From an uncultured Spirochaetaceae bacterium (GTDB lineage: Bacteria; Spirochaetota; Spirochaetia; Sphaerochaetales; Sphaerochaetaceae): 52,601 nucleotides of DNA. The notes under the pieces were generated by a model, which saw only the letters and a list, made by a program, of their open reading frames with translations, did no database searches and had not been told where the DNA came from. A program made the position numbers and the translations under genes. Below are positions 43,858 through 52,601 of the stretch, piece by piece; within the stretch, counting starts at the first letter, position 1; each line of letters starts with the position of its first letter. Location: positions 1 through 52,601 of the forward strand of contig CALXKU010000018.1 in the NCBI GenBank assembly GCA_944389025.1, given 5' to 3'.

Positions 43858-46149
43858 ATGGCAGGAAATATAACTTTAAAAATATCTTCAGATGTACAGT
43901 CAGCTGTTAACGGTATTAATAGTGTCAATCAGAAGTTGGATCAGTTCAAACAAAAGACAGAGTCAGCTGCTTCAAAACTAACCCAATTTACTGTAGGATT
44001 CAATTCCTTTGCAGATATGGGAAGTAAGGTGGTTTCTGTAATAAGAGCAATTGTTGATGTTGCTACAGAACTAATTAATTCCTATTCTGCGCAGGAGCAG
44101 GCCGAGGTCCGTTTGCAGTCCACGCTGGCTGCAACTCAGCAGGCTTGTGGAATGACCGCTTCAGAACTTTTAAATCTTGCGGATTCCCTCCAAAAGGTAA
44201 CCACCTACAGCGATCAGGAGATTATTGCTGCTGAGCAGGTGCTTGTGGCAACAAGGAAGATTGGCCGGGAGGTCATGCCTGAAGCTACAAAAGCGATTCT
44301 TGATATGGCAGCCGCGACGGGAGAGGATCTCACAGGGGCGGCACAGAGACTCGGTCAGGCTCTTGCAGATCCGGCGGGTGAAATCGAATCCTTGAAGGAA
44401 GCGAACATACAGCTTACGGAAGAACAGGCTGAGAACATAAAGAAAGTCCAGGAACAGAACGGATTGTATGCAGCACAGAAACTGCTTCTGCAGGAGGTGA
44501 AGAACACCTACGGAGGTATCGCTGAGAGTCTGGCTAATACCGATACCGGTAAGCTTGAGAAACTCCAAGACGCTTGGCAGGATTTGAAGGAAGGTCTTGG
44601 AGAGACACTAATGAATTCTCTTGATGGAGTTCTCGATTATACGCTAAGTCTTGTTGAAAGAATTGAAGGTTTCGTGGATGAGCATAATGAGAACACCCGT
44701 TTGGAGAATCTGGGACAGTCCGTAATCTCCGGTAGCAGCAATGTTGATTATAAGCAGTTGTCGGATTCGGAGCTTCAGGCAATACTGGATGCATCCTCTT
44801 ATATTCACTGGACTCAGGAAGCAACAAGACAGCTTCCAGATTTTGAATCAAACAGGGTGAATTACGCATATGCCGGTATAGATGCCGGAGTATTCTCTGA
44901 AACTGATATGAGAGCCGCCTTGGCTGTCCTGGATGAGCTTGAAAGAAGGACAGCTGAAAGGGAATCCGCATCAAGACTGGTTGGCTTTCAGAACCTTTGG
45001 AAAATGCAGGATCTTGCGAGGAACGATTTAGGTATTGCTCCTATAACAGTAGGACAACCTTCTGTTTCCGAAATATTGTCAGCTCCTTTTGGATATTCTT
45101 ATGATAATGCCTTATTCTCATCAGCCGAGCCTTACGCTGAACAGCAGAGGAAGCAGGATGCTTTCAGCGAATACATAAAATCCAACGGCTCTCTTTCAAC
45201 CTCCTATCAGATCGATCAGATAAACCAGCGCATGCTATCTGGATACGATCTCATCAAGCAGGGAGGTCTGAGCGAAGATCAGGTTAAGCAGATAGGAGAA
45301 ATAAATGCGGCACTCTATGAACAGAAGAAAGCCCTTGAGGATGTGTCTGGAGGGGAGGATGACCTCAAGGAGAAGGTCGAGGAGATAGGGCCTGCCATTT
45401 CAGACATAGTTTCGGAGCTCATGACTTTCACCAGCAGCATAAGCGACCTGTTCTCTGCCATGGCTGACAACGCGGAAGCATCACTTTCCAAGATCGAGGA
45501 GAAATGGGATGAGTATTTCTCAGAACTCGATGAGAAGCAGGAGCGGCAGAGAGACAGCCTTAATGCTCTTCTTGCTTCGGGAAACATCTCATATGGCGAT
45601 TATATCGATTCAATGAATGCCATGGATGAGGAGCGAGCCGAGAAGGAAGCTGAAGCCGCAGAGGAGGAAGAGGAAGCGAGGAAGAAGGCAGATCAGCTTA
45701 ACGAGGCGGCATTCATTGCAAACCAAGCGAACGCTATAGCAGGAGCGACGATATCCGGAGCTCAAGCGATCATGAACGTATGGGCTGATTCAACGACTCC
45801 GATCTGGGCGAAAGGAGTCATGACCGGTCTTGTTACCGCAACTACGGCCGCGGAGATTGCTACCATCGCAGCGCAGCAGTATACGCCGCTTGCCGCTGGT
45901 GGAATAGTACAGAGCCCTACAAAGGCGCTCATAGGAGAGGGCGGTTCTCCGGAGATGGTTCTTCCTCTTACGGATTCCAACATGGAGCGTTTCGGAGTCT
46001 CTGGCAAATCGGCGGATAGCGGTGTGATAAACATCATCATAAACATAGGGAACTCATATTCCGGAGAACAGCTCTCCGAGGATGTGTTCAGGGGAATTGA
46101 AAGGGCCCAGAGAACTGGAGCTCTTCCTTCATGGAGGTATACAGCATAA
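43858..46149 (+). CDS. Tail tape measure protein
   Basis: This 763-aa protein sets tail length and enters the tube during DNA ejection. It has long alpha-helical stretches, a conserved early domain (TYSDQEIIAAEQVLVATRKI, ILDMAAATGEDLTGAAQRLG), coiled coils at about 535-630 (EERAEKEAEAAEEEEEARKK), a hydrophobic helix near 640-690 and a C-terminal GGIVQSPTKALIGEGGSPEM motif usual for tape measures. By length it predicts a tail of roughly 110-115 nm, using the rule of about 0.15 nm per residue. Confidence 0.92.
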   Translation: MAGNITLKISSDVQSAVNGINSVNQKLDQFKQKTESAASKLTQFTVGFNSFADMGSKVVSVIRAIVDVATELINSYSAQEQAEVRLQSTLAATQQACGMTASELLNLADSLQKVTTYSDQEIIAAEQVLVATRKIGREVMPEATKAILDMAAATGEDLTGAAQRLGQALADPAGEIESLKEANIQLTEEQAENIKKVQEQNGLYAAQKLLLQEVKNTYGGIAESLANTDTGKLEKLQDAWQDLKEGLGETLMNSLDGVLDYTLSLVERIEGFVDEHNENTRLENLGQSVISGSSNVDYKQLSDSELQAILDASSYIHWTQEATRQLPDFESNRVNYAYAGIDAGVFSETDMRAALAVLDELERRTAERESASRLVGFQNLWKMQDLARNDLGIAPITVGQPSVSEILSAPFGYSYDNALFSSAEPYAEQQRKQDAFSEYIKSNGSLSTSYQIDQINQRMLSGYDLIKQGGLSEDQVKQIGEINAALYEQKKALEDVSGGEDDLKEKVEEIGPAISDIVSELMTFTSSISDLFSAMADNAEASLSKIEEKWDEYFSELDEKQERQRDSLNALLASGNISYGDYIDSMNAMDEERAEKEAEAAEEEEEARKKADQLNEAAFIANQANAIAGATISGAQAIMNVWADSTTPIWAKGVMTGLVTATTAAEIATIAAQQYTPLAAGGIVQSPTKALIGEGGSPEMVLPLTDSNMERFGVSGKSADSGVINIIINIGNSYSGEQLSEDVFRGIERAQRTGALPSWRYTA

Positions 46150-49100
46150 TGCCGGTATTGGATTATCCATACACGTTGAACATCGGTTCGAAATCGTATC
46201 CCATCCTCAGAGATGGGTTTTCTTTAAAGGTTTGTGCCGGGGCGGAGGGAAAGCACAGGAGCTCTTTCTGCACTCTTTCCGTTAGAGGTGATGACATCCT
46301 TAACGAAATCATGTATGCCGACGGCCTTATAGATGCGGTTGTCAAGGATGATAATGGAAATGTGCTGTTCACGGGAGTGATTCGTCCTTACGCATCGATT
46401 ACAGTCAATCAGACACATCTGGGTAACATCTCGCTCGAAGTGCTTGAGCTGTCCGAGAAAATGCATGTCAAGGTATACGAATCTCCTGAAGATGAGAAGG
46501 AGAAGGTGGAAGGTATCATCTACTCAGACGTATGGGATGGCTACAAGGTATGCGCTCCGGATGATACGGAGCATTCCATAGTCCATCAGCTTTGCGCGCT
46601 TTCCGGTATAGCTGTTAATAACGCACCTGTCATTGATACCGTCGTTTACAGGTTTTCTCTGGAATATGGAGATTATCTTGATGAGAAGCTTTCCAAGCTT
46701 CTTTATGAGTTCGTGTACGATTACGGGTTTGATGAGCACGGAAACATATTCTTCTTCCAGACTGGGCCGATTGTGACGGATACCGACAACGGAGGGGAGC
46801 CTATGGTTTCAGATCTTGAAATGAAAGGTACCGTGGATTCCTTCCTCGGCAAGCTGACGGTTTCCCGTGCGGATGACACCAAGCAGGGCATACTGATTTC
46901 CTATCCGAAGTTCGAGACCCAGAAGAATGTGGAAATATACAGGGAAACGCGATCTTCATACTCTCTTATCCTCGATATTCATCCCGGATGGTGGATACAG
47001 GACTACAAGGATGTGCAATGGGATTTGTCAAAGGTTAAGCCAGGGGTGAAGGATGTAATCCTGTCGAATTTCTGGATGAGTTATGATGATCAGTCTTGGG
47101 GGACTGGAAGCATCTGGATGGTTGAAAGCGATATGAAAAACTGTGATTCCGAAGGTGGTACCATTTCCTGGCAGATTGGCATGATGGGCGGTTTGATTTT
47201 CAACACAATAAAAGGTGGACCCGTTGTGTATGCTGATGCATCCTTCTTAGTTGATACAAAAAACTGCGGTTATGCGGGAGAAAACGCGGAAAGCTACTCC
47301 GCTCAATACCTTCAGACGGAGGAAGCCGCACTTAGGCTGGCTTATGCGATCAATACAAGGAACACTTATAACAGATACACTTACAAGTTCAGCTCTAAGG
47401 AAAAGCTTGTTCCTGGCCAGATCTATGGACTATCAGAAAAAGCTCTTTCCGGAATGAATGTGACTGTGAGAATAATATCCAGGGAAATGAAGGATGAGCA
47501 TGGTGTTTACAGCTATGAGGCAGAAGGCTACGGGGAAATAGCTTTTGTCAAACCAATGATGCTTTCAAATGATATCCAGCTCCAGCCGACGGATGTGACA
47601 TTCCTGAATCTCACGGTATCTGAAGATCTGATAACAGATGACACGGACATGGATGTGAACGCGGTTGCATCCGGCGAAATCTTCGAACGTTATGGTGCGG
47701 TGCCGAGATGGTACATAAACCAGGTGCAGCAGACAGAGCTCTCAGACAAGGCTGTACAGCTGTCAAAAAACAAGTTCTATCCGGGGAAGAACATTCTTAG
47801 AGTCTCTGCTGATTACAATGGTGAAACATATTCCCTTGATAAGGTGATTACATGCATAACGACTGTAGCCGTTACCTTTGAAATGCAGTTCACGCTCACC
47901 GATGCGGGAAAGCGCCCAGGTGCGACGGCCGTATGGTCGGAAATACAGCCGATTCCTGGAGATGGGCAGGTCGTATGGATGCGCTTCAAATCATCTCAGG
48001 ATGATACCTGGACGATGCTGCAGGCGACAGGTAAGGACGGCCATGATCCGATTGTCTACTTCCAATGGGCGACAACCCCGTATTACGCTCCTGATGAGGG
48101 CTGGGATCTCATAGCATGGGGTAACACGGCCATAGTATGGGAATGCTCCGATGGGACCCTTATGGGCTTTGCTGCCAACGATTCAAATTGGGAGACGCTT
48201 GTTCCGGAGAAACCGTTCGGAATGAACTACCTCTGGGTTAAATATTTCAATTACCAGATCAACGACTGGGATTATTTCTGCACAACTGGAACACCAGCCA
48301 TGAGTTTTGACATTATTGTCAATCCGCAGACATACAAGCTTACCACTAGGGGAGTTACAAAGGATGGCCAGAAAATCAACGTGAAGTGTCAGAAGATAAA
48401 TACTACAGCCCCTGTGACATGGATGATCAGTGATGGCCTTGAATATGATTATCCAAAACAGAGCGATGATTCCGAAATTGAAATTGTCATCCCTGAAATG
48501 ACTGCTTTGCCGTCTTTCTCCATCACATGTTCAATTGCTGATATCGATATGAGTAAGGAGTGCGTCGTTTCTGGAGTCCAGGAAGGAAAAGCTGAAGAGA
48601 TCTATTTCGGAGTCGTATCAAGCCTTGATGAGCTTAACGCGATTAAAAACACCAGCGAGGGTAAGCTGATGGTCGGAGACCATGCTGTAGTCGAGATAAA
48701 CGGTGCGAGAGTACCATATTACTGGAATGGATCAGCATGGGTGATGTCGGATTCCGAAACCCCGGCGAATATAAAATATAAGATTCTTAACAATTCTTTG
48801 TATGATGCTCTTCAGAAGCCGACCGCGGATGCAGCAAGCATCATAAACCTGTATGCCGCGAACTTAGCGGCATGGGATGCATTGCTTTATAGGTTGGTCG
48901 TTTTCGCAATAAAGATAGGCACGGGTACGCCGTCTGAAGGATTGTATTTCAGAATCATGGATATAAATGAAAATGGGGAAAAGTTACCGGTTCCTGTTTT
49001 CCAATGCTTATACGATGGGACAAATGTTTTTTCAATTGATTTCACAGGACCTCAGGTGATTATAGGAGACTATTTCAATACTGGAGGATTATTATGGGAT

Positions 49101-49778
49101 GCAAAGCAAAAGCAATTGTATGTCAAGGGTACAGGAACTTTTCAGGGTACTCTTGATACATTAACCATAAAGACGACAAAAGGAGATGGAATAACTACTT
49201 ATCCAGCAAAAGACATAAGTAATTCTAAGCTGTTGTTGGATTTCATTTATACATATACGAAGAATCCCAATGAATCAGTGAAAGCATCAGGAACAGCAAA
49301 CAATAAGGAAATTGTGAGCGTATCGCTTACTTCGTTAAAAAAAACAGTATTTCACCATCAGGATCAGTTTGGAATTCTAGGGTTGCATTCGTATGATAAC
49401 TATTCATGCATGGTTTACTATTGTGATGTGGTTATCGTTTTTGCAGATGGTTCAACTGCTGTATATCGTAAGGTGGCTCAATGGACAGAATCTAAAATTG
49501 AGAAAACGACAAATAAAAACAATTTCCCGACTCCTGCCGATCCCAATTGGGACATGTCTGATTTTATAGAGCTATCTTATGTGGCAACTATAAGTAGCCG
49601 CTATAGTGATAGTTCAACTCAAGATGGTTATAAAGCTTTGTATCCTTATGAGCTGATTGATTTTGCTCTAATGGATTCTACGAGTGAACGCTTGCTAATA
49701 GAAAACCTACCAAGACAAGCGCCAGATGAGCTTAATAGGGTATGGAGAGATTCTGAAGGATATTTGAGAATTGTTTAG
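46149..49778 (+). CDS. Large tail hub/tip protein
   Basis: This 1209-aa protein follows the tape measure. The N-terminal 400 residues (GFSLKVCAGAEGKHRSSF, TGVIRPYASITVNQTHLGN) resemble baseplate-hub/Tal proteins with a distal-tail-like fold. A beta-rich middle with Ig-like or carbohydrate-binding-like repeats follows (WYINQVQQTELSDKAVQL; TWTMLQATGKDGHDPIVYF). The C-terminus ends DELNRVWRDSEGYLRIV. The start ATG overlaps the tape measure stop (TAATG); an in-frame start 18 bases earlier also exists. Codons after about 48,900 become AT-richer, suggesting an exchanged C-terminal receptor module. Confidence 0.75.
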   Translation: MPVLDYPYTLNIGSKSYPILRDGFSLKVCAGAEGKHRSSFCTLSVRGDDILNEIMYADGLIDAVVKDDNGNVLFTGVIRPYASITVNQTHLGNISLEVLELSEKMHVKVYESPEDEKEKVEGIIYSDVWDGYKVCAPDDTEHSIVHQLCALSGIAVNNAPVIDTVVYRFSLEYGDYLDEKLSKLLYEFVYDYGFDEHGNIFFFQTGPIVTDTDNGGEPMVSDLEMKGTVDSFLGKLTVSRADDTKQGILISYPKFETQKNVEIYRETRSSYSLILDIHPGWWIQDYKDVQWDLSKVKPGVKDVILSNFWMSYDDQSWGTGSIWMVESDMKNCDSEGGTISWQIGMMGGLIFNTIKGGPVVYADASFLVDTKNCGYAGENAESYSAQYLQTEEAALRLAYAINTRNTYNRYTYKFSSKEKLVPGQIYGLSEKALSGMNVTVRIISREMKDEHGVYSYEAEGYGEIAFVKPMMLSNDIQLQPTDVTFLNLTVSEDLITDDTDMDVNAVASGEIFERYGAVPRWYINQVQQTELSDKAVQLSKNKFYPGKNILRVSADYNGETYSLDKVITCITTVAVTFEMQFTLTDAGKRPGATAVWSEIQPIPGDGQVVWMRFKSSQDDTWTMLQATGKDGHDPIVYFQWATTPYYAPDEGWDLIAWGNTAIVWECSDGTLMGFAANDSNWETLVPEKPFGMNYLWVKYFNYQINDWDYFCTTGTPAMSFDIIVNPQTYKLTTRGVTKDGQKINVKCQKINTTAPVTWMISDGLEYDYPKQSDDSEIEIVIPEMTALPSFSITCSIADIDMSKECVVSGVQEGKAEEIYFGVVSSLDELNAIKNTSEGKLMVGDHAVVEINGARVPYYWNGSAWVMSDSETPANIKYKILNNSLYDALQKPTADAASIINLYAANLAAWDALLYRLVVFAIKIGTGTPSEGLYFRIMDINENGEKLPVPVFQCLYDGTNVFSIDFTGPQVIIGDYFNTGGLLWDAKQKQLYVKGTGTFQGTLDTLTIKTTKGDGITTYPAKDISNSKLLLDFIYTYTKNPNESVKASGTANNKEIVSVSLTSLKKTVFHHQDQFGILGLHSYDNYSCMVYYCDVVIVFADGSTAVYRKVAQWTESKIEKTTNKNNFPTPADPNWDMSDFIELSYVATISSRYSDSSTQDGYKALYPYELIDFALMDSTSERLLIENLPRQAPDELNRVWRDSEGYLRIV

Positions 49779-49820
49779 GTATTCACGAGAAAGTCAAATT
49801 CCCGCACATCCCGGCTTGCT

Positions 49821-49860
49821 TCAGCCTCCTGTCTGGAAGAAGATTCTATCAGGAGGCTGA
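49821..49860 (+). promoter_or_regulatory. Hairpin that hides the tail-fibre ribosome binding site
   Basis: TCAGCCTCCTG (49821-49831) and CAGGAGGCTGA (49850-49860) form a perfect 11-bp stem with an 18-nt loop. The 3' arm contains the AGGAGG of the fibre gene, which starts at 49863. There is no T run, so it is not a simple terminator. Confidence 0.65.
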
Positions 49861-49862
49861 GC

Positions 49863-51881
49863 ATGGCTGTAAATACTGAAAACATTGTTATAGATGACAT
49901 CCTTACTATGGAAGATAAGCAGAAACCTACTGAAGATCATTCCGTGTTCACTTTCAAGGTGGGCAGTGATGGACGTCCGGAAAAAGGAAGCCAGGGATGG
50001 TATACGATAGGGGAGCTCATCGATGATTTCGGAGAGGAGGCTGTCAATGCCAAGAATGCCGCGGTGTCGGCACAGAAGGCTGCGGAGGCGGCTCAGAGTG
50101 CTGCGGAAAGTGCTAAGAATTCAACCAAGGCCATCTATGATGATGCTGTTGAGCTGAAATCGGAATATGATGCAAAGGTTTCCGAGGATACGACAGCTTT
50201 CAATAATAACTATGATTCTAAAATGCAGGCATTCAACAATAATGCCACGGCCAAGACTAATGAATACAACAGCAATCATTCGACGAAGAAATCAGACTAT
50301 GATAACAATGCACAGGAAAAGCTGAAGGATTACAATGATAATCATACATCCAAGAAAAATGAGTATGATAACAATGCCTCAAGCAAACTAGGAGCATACA
50401 ATAACAACCATACGGAGAAGATGGCCGCATATGATGCTCAGGCATCAGAAGATATGACTGCACTCAATACTCTAAAGACCCAGACCGAGAAAGCAAGGGA
50501 TACCGCGGTATCTGCTCGTGATGCTGCCGTATCAGCCAAGACGGCCGCCGAGACTGCAAGGGGGCAGGCTGAGGATGCAAAAGATGCAGCTGTCTCTGCA
50601 AAAACTGCTACGGAGACTGCTCGTGATGCTGCTAAAAGCGCGCAATCCGCGGCCGCATCTTCTGCCAGTACAGCCTCAACAAAAGCCTCTGAAGCAAGCT
50701 CTTCAGCGTCTGCCGCCCAGAGTGCGAAAACGGCAGCGGAGTCGGCTAAGACAGCCGCTGAAGAAGCAGAGACTGCGTGCCAGAAGCTGGTTGAATCAGT
50801 GGACGCCGAAGGGCTTGGAGAGAGGATGGACTCCATTGAAGCAGATATGGCGAACAAGTCCGATAATGGTCATAAGCATACATCTGCCGATATCACGGAT
50901 TTGCAGGGTAAGCTTGATGCGAAGCTGGATAAGGGTGCTAATGCCGTTTCCGCATCCAAATGGCAGACGGCCAGAAAGATAACGGTATCAGGTGATGTAT
51001 CTGGTAACGTATCGATGGATGGAAGCAAGGATGTATCACTGTCCCTTGCTCATAAGACTTCAGGCGTGACGGCTGGAACATATGGTCCGACTGCCGCGGT
51101 AACGCTTGCTTTCGGTGGTTCAGTGAATGTTCCGAAAGTAACTGTTGATTCAAAAGGTCATGTTACAAGTGCGTCTCATTATGCGATTAAGCTTCCTGCC
51201 GCACCTACGAGTGTATCAGGTAACGCAGGTACAGCCACAAAATTACAGACCAAGAGGACAATAACTCTTGCGGGGGCTGTTGCTGGATCTGCACAGTTTG
51301 ATGGCTCCGCAAATATCACTATAACCGTCACCAACGAGCGCCGCCACTGGCCGGGCGAGATTTTTGCTTTTGCTGGAAAAAGCAATAAGCTACCTGCAAG
51401 AACTCTAGTTTGCAACGGAGGTGCAGTATCCAGAAACACATACAAAGAACTCTTTAATGTTATAGGCACAACATATGGAGCAGGGGACGGTAGTACTACA
51501 TTTAATCTTCCTAACCTGTACGCTTGCAAGAATGATGATGGAACCACTGTAAACAACGGAGTTTTTCTACGCGCCGCGGTTAATGACTCCCAAATCGGAC
51601 AGAAGGAGCAGGACGCTATAAGAGACATTACCGGAACTGTATCAGGAGCAAGTGGCAACAATAAGTATTTAACTAGAGGTAGAGGGTGTTTTACATATTC
51701 TACTAAATATTATAGCGGGGATAATAATATGGGAGGTTTTGGTAACTGGGATTCCCATTATTATCATATTTTTGATGCGAATGCAGATAACAATAATTGG
51801 GGCAATCCAATGAAAGGCCATGCGGTAGGAACCGATATTCATCCTTATTCAATGAGGATCCTATATCTAATTGCTTACTAG
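49863..51881 (+). CDS. Tail fibre with collar domain and exchangeable C-terminus
   Basis: This 672-aa fibre has an N-terminal attachment part (1-60), an alanine-rich coiled coil (60-100), asparagine/tyrosine repeats of about 12 and 24 residues (105-195), and a long alanine/serine coiled coil (205-315). A GHKHTSADITDLQGKL trimerisation-like motif, a shaft, and a Phage Collar domain (497-552, PGEIFAF to TTFNLPNL) follow. At 584-591 it reads QDAIRDITG, the conserved junction also seen in enterobacterial phage fibres. The last 85 residues, ending HPYSMRILYLIAY, are the variable receptor-binding tip. Alternative tips lie downstream. Confidence 0.9.
   Translation: MAVNTENIVIDDILTMEDKQKPTEDHSVFTFKVGSDGRPEKGSQGWYTIGELIDDFGEEAVNAKNAAVSAQKAAEAAQSAAESAKNSTKAIYDDAVELKSEYDAKVSEDTTAFNNNYDSKMQAFNNNATAKTNEYNSNHSTKKSDYDNNAQEKLKDYNDNHTSKKNEYDNNASSKLGAYNNNHTEKMAAYDAQASEDMTALNTLKTQTEKARDTAVSARDAAVSAKTAAETARGQAEDAKDAAVSAKTATETARDAAKSAQSAAASSASTASTKASEASSSASAAQSAKTAAESAKTAAEEAETACQKLVESVDAEGLGERMDSIEADMANKSDNGHKHTSADITDLQGKLDAKLDKGANAVSASKWQTARKITVSGDVSGNVSMDGSKDVSLSLAHKTSGVTAGTYGPTAAVTLAFGGSVNVPKVTVDSKGHVTSASHYAIKLPAAPTSVSGNAGTATKLQTKRTITLAGAVAGSAQFDGSANITITVTNERRHWPGEIFAFAGKSNKLPARTLVCNGGAVSRNTYKELFNVIGTTYGAGDGSTTFNLPNLYACKNDDGTTVNNGVFLRAAVNDSQIGQKEQDAIRDITGTVSGASGNNKYLTRGRGCFTYSTKYYSGDNNMGGFGNWDSHYYHIFDANADNNNWGNPMKGHAVGTDIHPYSMRILYLIAY
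51622..51635 (+). repeat. Crossover site S1 inside the expressed fibre gene
   Basis: GAGACATTACCGGA encodes the RDITG junction. The 16-bp string AAGAGACATTACCGGA is identical to inverted site S4. Confidence 0.75.
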
Positions 51882-51885
51882 ATTT

Positions 51886-51899
51886 GAGACATTACTGGA
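51886..51899 (+). repeat. Crossover site S2, direct
   Basis: GAGACATTACTGGA, one base different from S1, four bases after the fibre stop, opens silent cassette 2. Confidence 0.75.
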
Positions 51900-52121
51900 T
51901 CTCTTACGTTGACAGGAGGTGATAATTCTCTTTTCTGGGGCTCTGGGACAGGAGCCTTCGTAGTAAAAACGAAGAATAATAAGAATTACATAAGGTATTC
52001 GGCTCACGCTCAAACACCACCGATGCAATATGGCTGGGATTTCGCAGCATCAAACGTGATAAAAACTGCTTCCGAGGTAAGGCCATATTCGTTGCATGTC
52101 TTATATCTAATTGCTTATTGA
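51886..52121 (+). other. Silent fibre-tip cassette 2
   Basis: From the site the frame reads DITGSLTLTGGDN through to VRPYSLHVLYLIAY and a TGA stop (77 codons from the first Asp). It has no start codon with a ribosome binding site; a TTG at 51909 is the only candidate. It is a promoterless alternative C-terminus for the fibre gene. Confidence 0.75.
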
Positions 52122-52133
52122 GACATTACTGGA
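52120..52133 (+). repeat. Crossover site S3, direct
   Basis: GAGACATTACTGGA overlaps the TGA stop of cassette 2 and lies 234 bp (78 codons) after S2. Confidence 0.75.
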
Positions 52134-52355
52134 AATCTCAATTTTACAGGGGGCAGTGATTCTCACCCATGGGGAGGTGCATCAGGCGCATTCAAAGCAA
52201 ATAGTAAGACCTATTATAACTTTCTTGGAGGTCAGAAAATAAGCGCAGGGGCTTCCCTTGTTTATTCATGGGATTTTGCTGCTTCCAATGTCGTTAATAC
52301 AGACAATGAAGTTCGTCCTTATTCTATGAAAGTTATGTATCTAATTGCATACTAA
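52120..52355 (+). other. Silent fibre-tip cassette 3
   Basis: The frame reads DITGNLNFTGGSDSHPWGG through to VRPYSMKVMYLIAY and TAA (77 codons). It shares WDFAASNV with cassette 2. It has no start codon or ribosome binding site of its own. Its stop overlaps that of inverted cassette 4 tail to tail. Confidence 0.75.
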
Positions 52356-52600
52356 TAGGCTATCAGATACAAAACACGCATTGTATACGGATGGATATCA
52401 ACTCCATTTGCGTGTCCAGCCATAAGATTGGTTGTTTCATCTCCAGCGTTTGCGTCAAAAGAAATAACAGAATGGTTGTTATAACTCTTTTGCGATCCTC
52501 CCGCATAATTCATATATGGTTTAGTTGTTTCTATTGCGCCAACACGTCCTGTTCCACCTCTTTCCGACTCTAGTTCTTTAGATCGTCCGGTAATGTCTCT
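52352..52600 (-). other. Silent fibre-tip cassette 4, inverted
   Basis: On the minus strand the frame reads RDITGRSKELESERGG through to DIHPYTMRVLYLIAY and TAG at 52,352-52,354. It has the same first and last motifs as the expressed tip but a different middle. Inversion between S1 and S4 would place this tip in frame with the fibre shaft. The window ends one base beyond its start. Confidence 0.75.
52586..52599 (-). repeat. Crossover site S4, inverted
   Basis: The complement is GAGACATTACCGGA, identical to S1, in opposite orientation at the far end of the cassette array. Confidence 0.75.
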
Positions 52601-52601
52601 T

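Larger units (their letters stand above)
17316..52601. mobile_element. Siphovirus-type prophage, right end outside the window
   Basis: Modules follow the order integrase, lysogeny control, early genes, replication, HNH-terminase, head, tail, fibre. The left boundary is placed at the 3' end of tRNA-Glu because the integrase is the first gene after it. No right attachment site, lysis genes or host flank appear before 52,601. Average gene spacing is a few bases with many ATGA-type overlaps, as in phages. Confidence 0.92.

Noticed and set aside
51909-52121. Independent 70-aa gene starting at TTG
   Set aside because: It has no promoter of its own, and its frame runs back in phase to the DITG site, so it is better explained as a silent fibre tip.
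51886-52355. Diversity-generating retroelement as the source of the fibre variants
   Set aside because: The cassettes differ throughout rather than at adenines of a template, and no reverse transcriptase or template repeat is visible in the window.
1-52601. CRISPR array or rRNA genes
   Set aside because: No regularly spaced direct repeats of 24-40 bp and no rRNA-like blocks were seen; the 11-base 16S-tail match at 23,313 stands alone.

Overview
The window looks like a spirochaete chromosome (Treponema/Sphaerochaeta type; inferred from gene order, heavy AGG/AGA arginine and ATA isoleucine use, and an Hk2/Rrp2-like two-component pair). An integrated siphovirus-type prophage fills everything from about 17.3 kb to the right edge and continues beyond it. 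I had no database, so family names rest on motifs and context.

Host part (1-17,315). After a frameshifted Rpn-family remnant comes secA on the minus strand. A tight plus-strand operon follows: CvpA-like membrane protein, DNA polymerase III delta', PAS-type histidine kinase, NtrC-family sigma-54 activator, and DinG/XPD helicase. Next are a lipoprotein gene knocked out of frame by a nine-T run, groES (minus), a small unknown gene, a short sigma-70-family factor preceded by a near-perfect sigma-54 promoter, ppdK, a DUF368 membrane protein, tRNA-Thr(CGT), a small unknown gene overlapping tsaD, tRNA-Gln(CTG) and tRNA-Glu(CTC).

Prophage left arm (17.3-24.6 kb). A tyrosine integrase lies next to tRNA-Glu, followed by a YjcQ-like protein, a likely small RNA, a RhuM-family protein, a membrane-anchored DEDDh exonuclease-BRCT protein and a CI/LexA-type repressor. 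These face a Cro-like regulator across a promoter with palindromic operators. Small early genes follow, and a 430-bp structured stretch that does not look coding.

Replication module (24.6-31.3 kb). RecA-like ATPase, DUF669 protein, PD-(D/E)XK nuclease, SF2 helicase, Toprim primase-helicase and VRR-NUC nuclease. The last two are separated by a dense cluster of TGGTGCCAA repeats, a candidate iteron origin. An IS3-family element (31,480-33,140) splits the next gene; removing it and one copy of a 3-bp duplication restores the reading frame.

Morphogenesis module (34.8-52.6 kb). HNH, TerS, TerL, portal fused to a MuF-like domain, prohead protease, capsid, connector and tail-completion proteins, tail tube, tail chaperones with an A AAA AAC slippery site, tape measure, a large tail hub/tip protein and a tail fibre. 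The fibre gene ends in a swappable C-terminal cassette. Downstream lie at least three silent alternative cassettes, two direct and one inverted, each starting at the same 14-bp site (GAGACATTACYGGA) and ending in the same -YLIAY peptide. This shufflon-like host-range switch is the most striking system here; its recombinase is not recognisable in the window unless it is the distant integrase.
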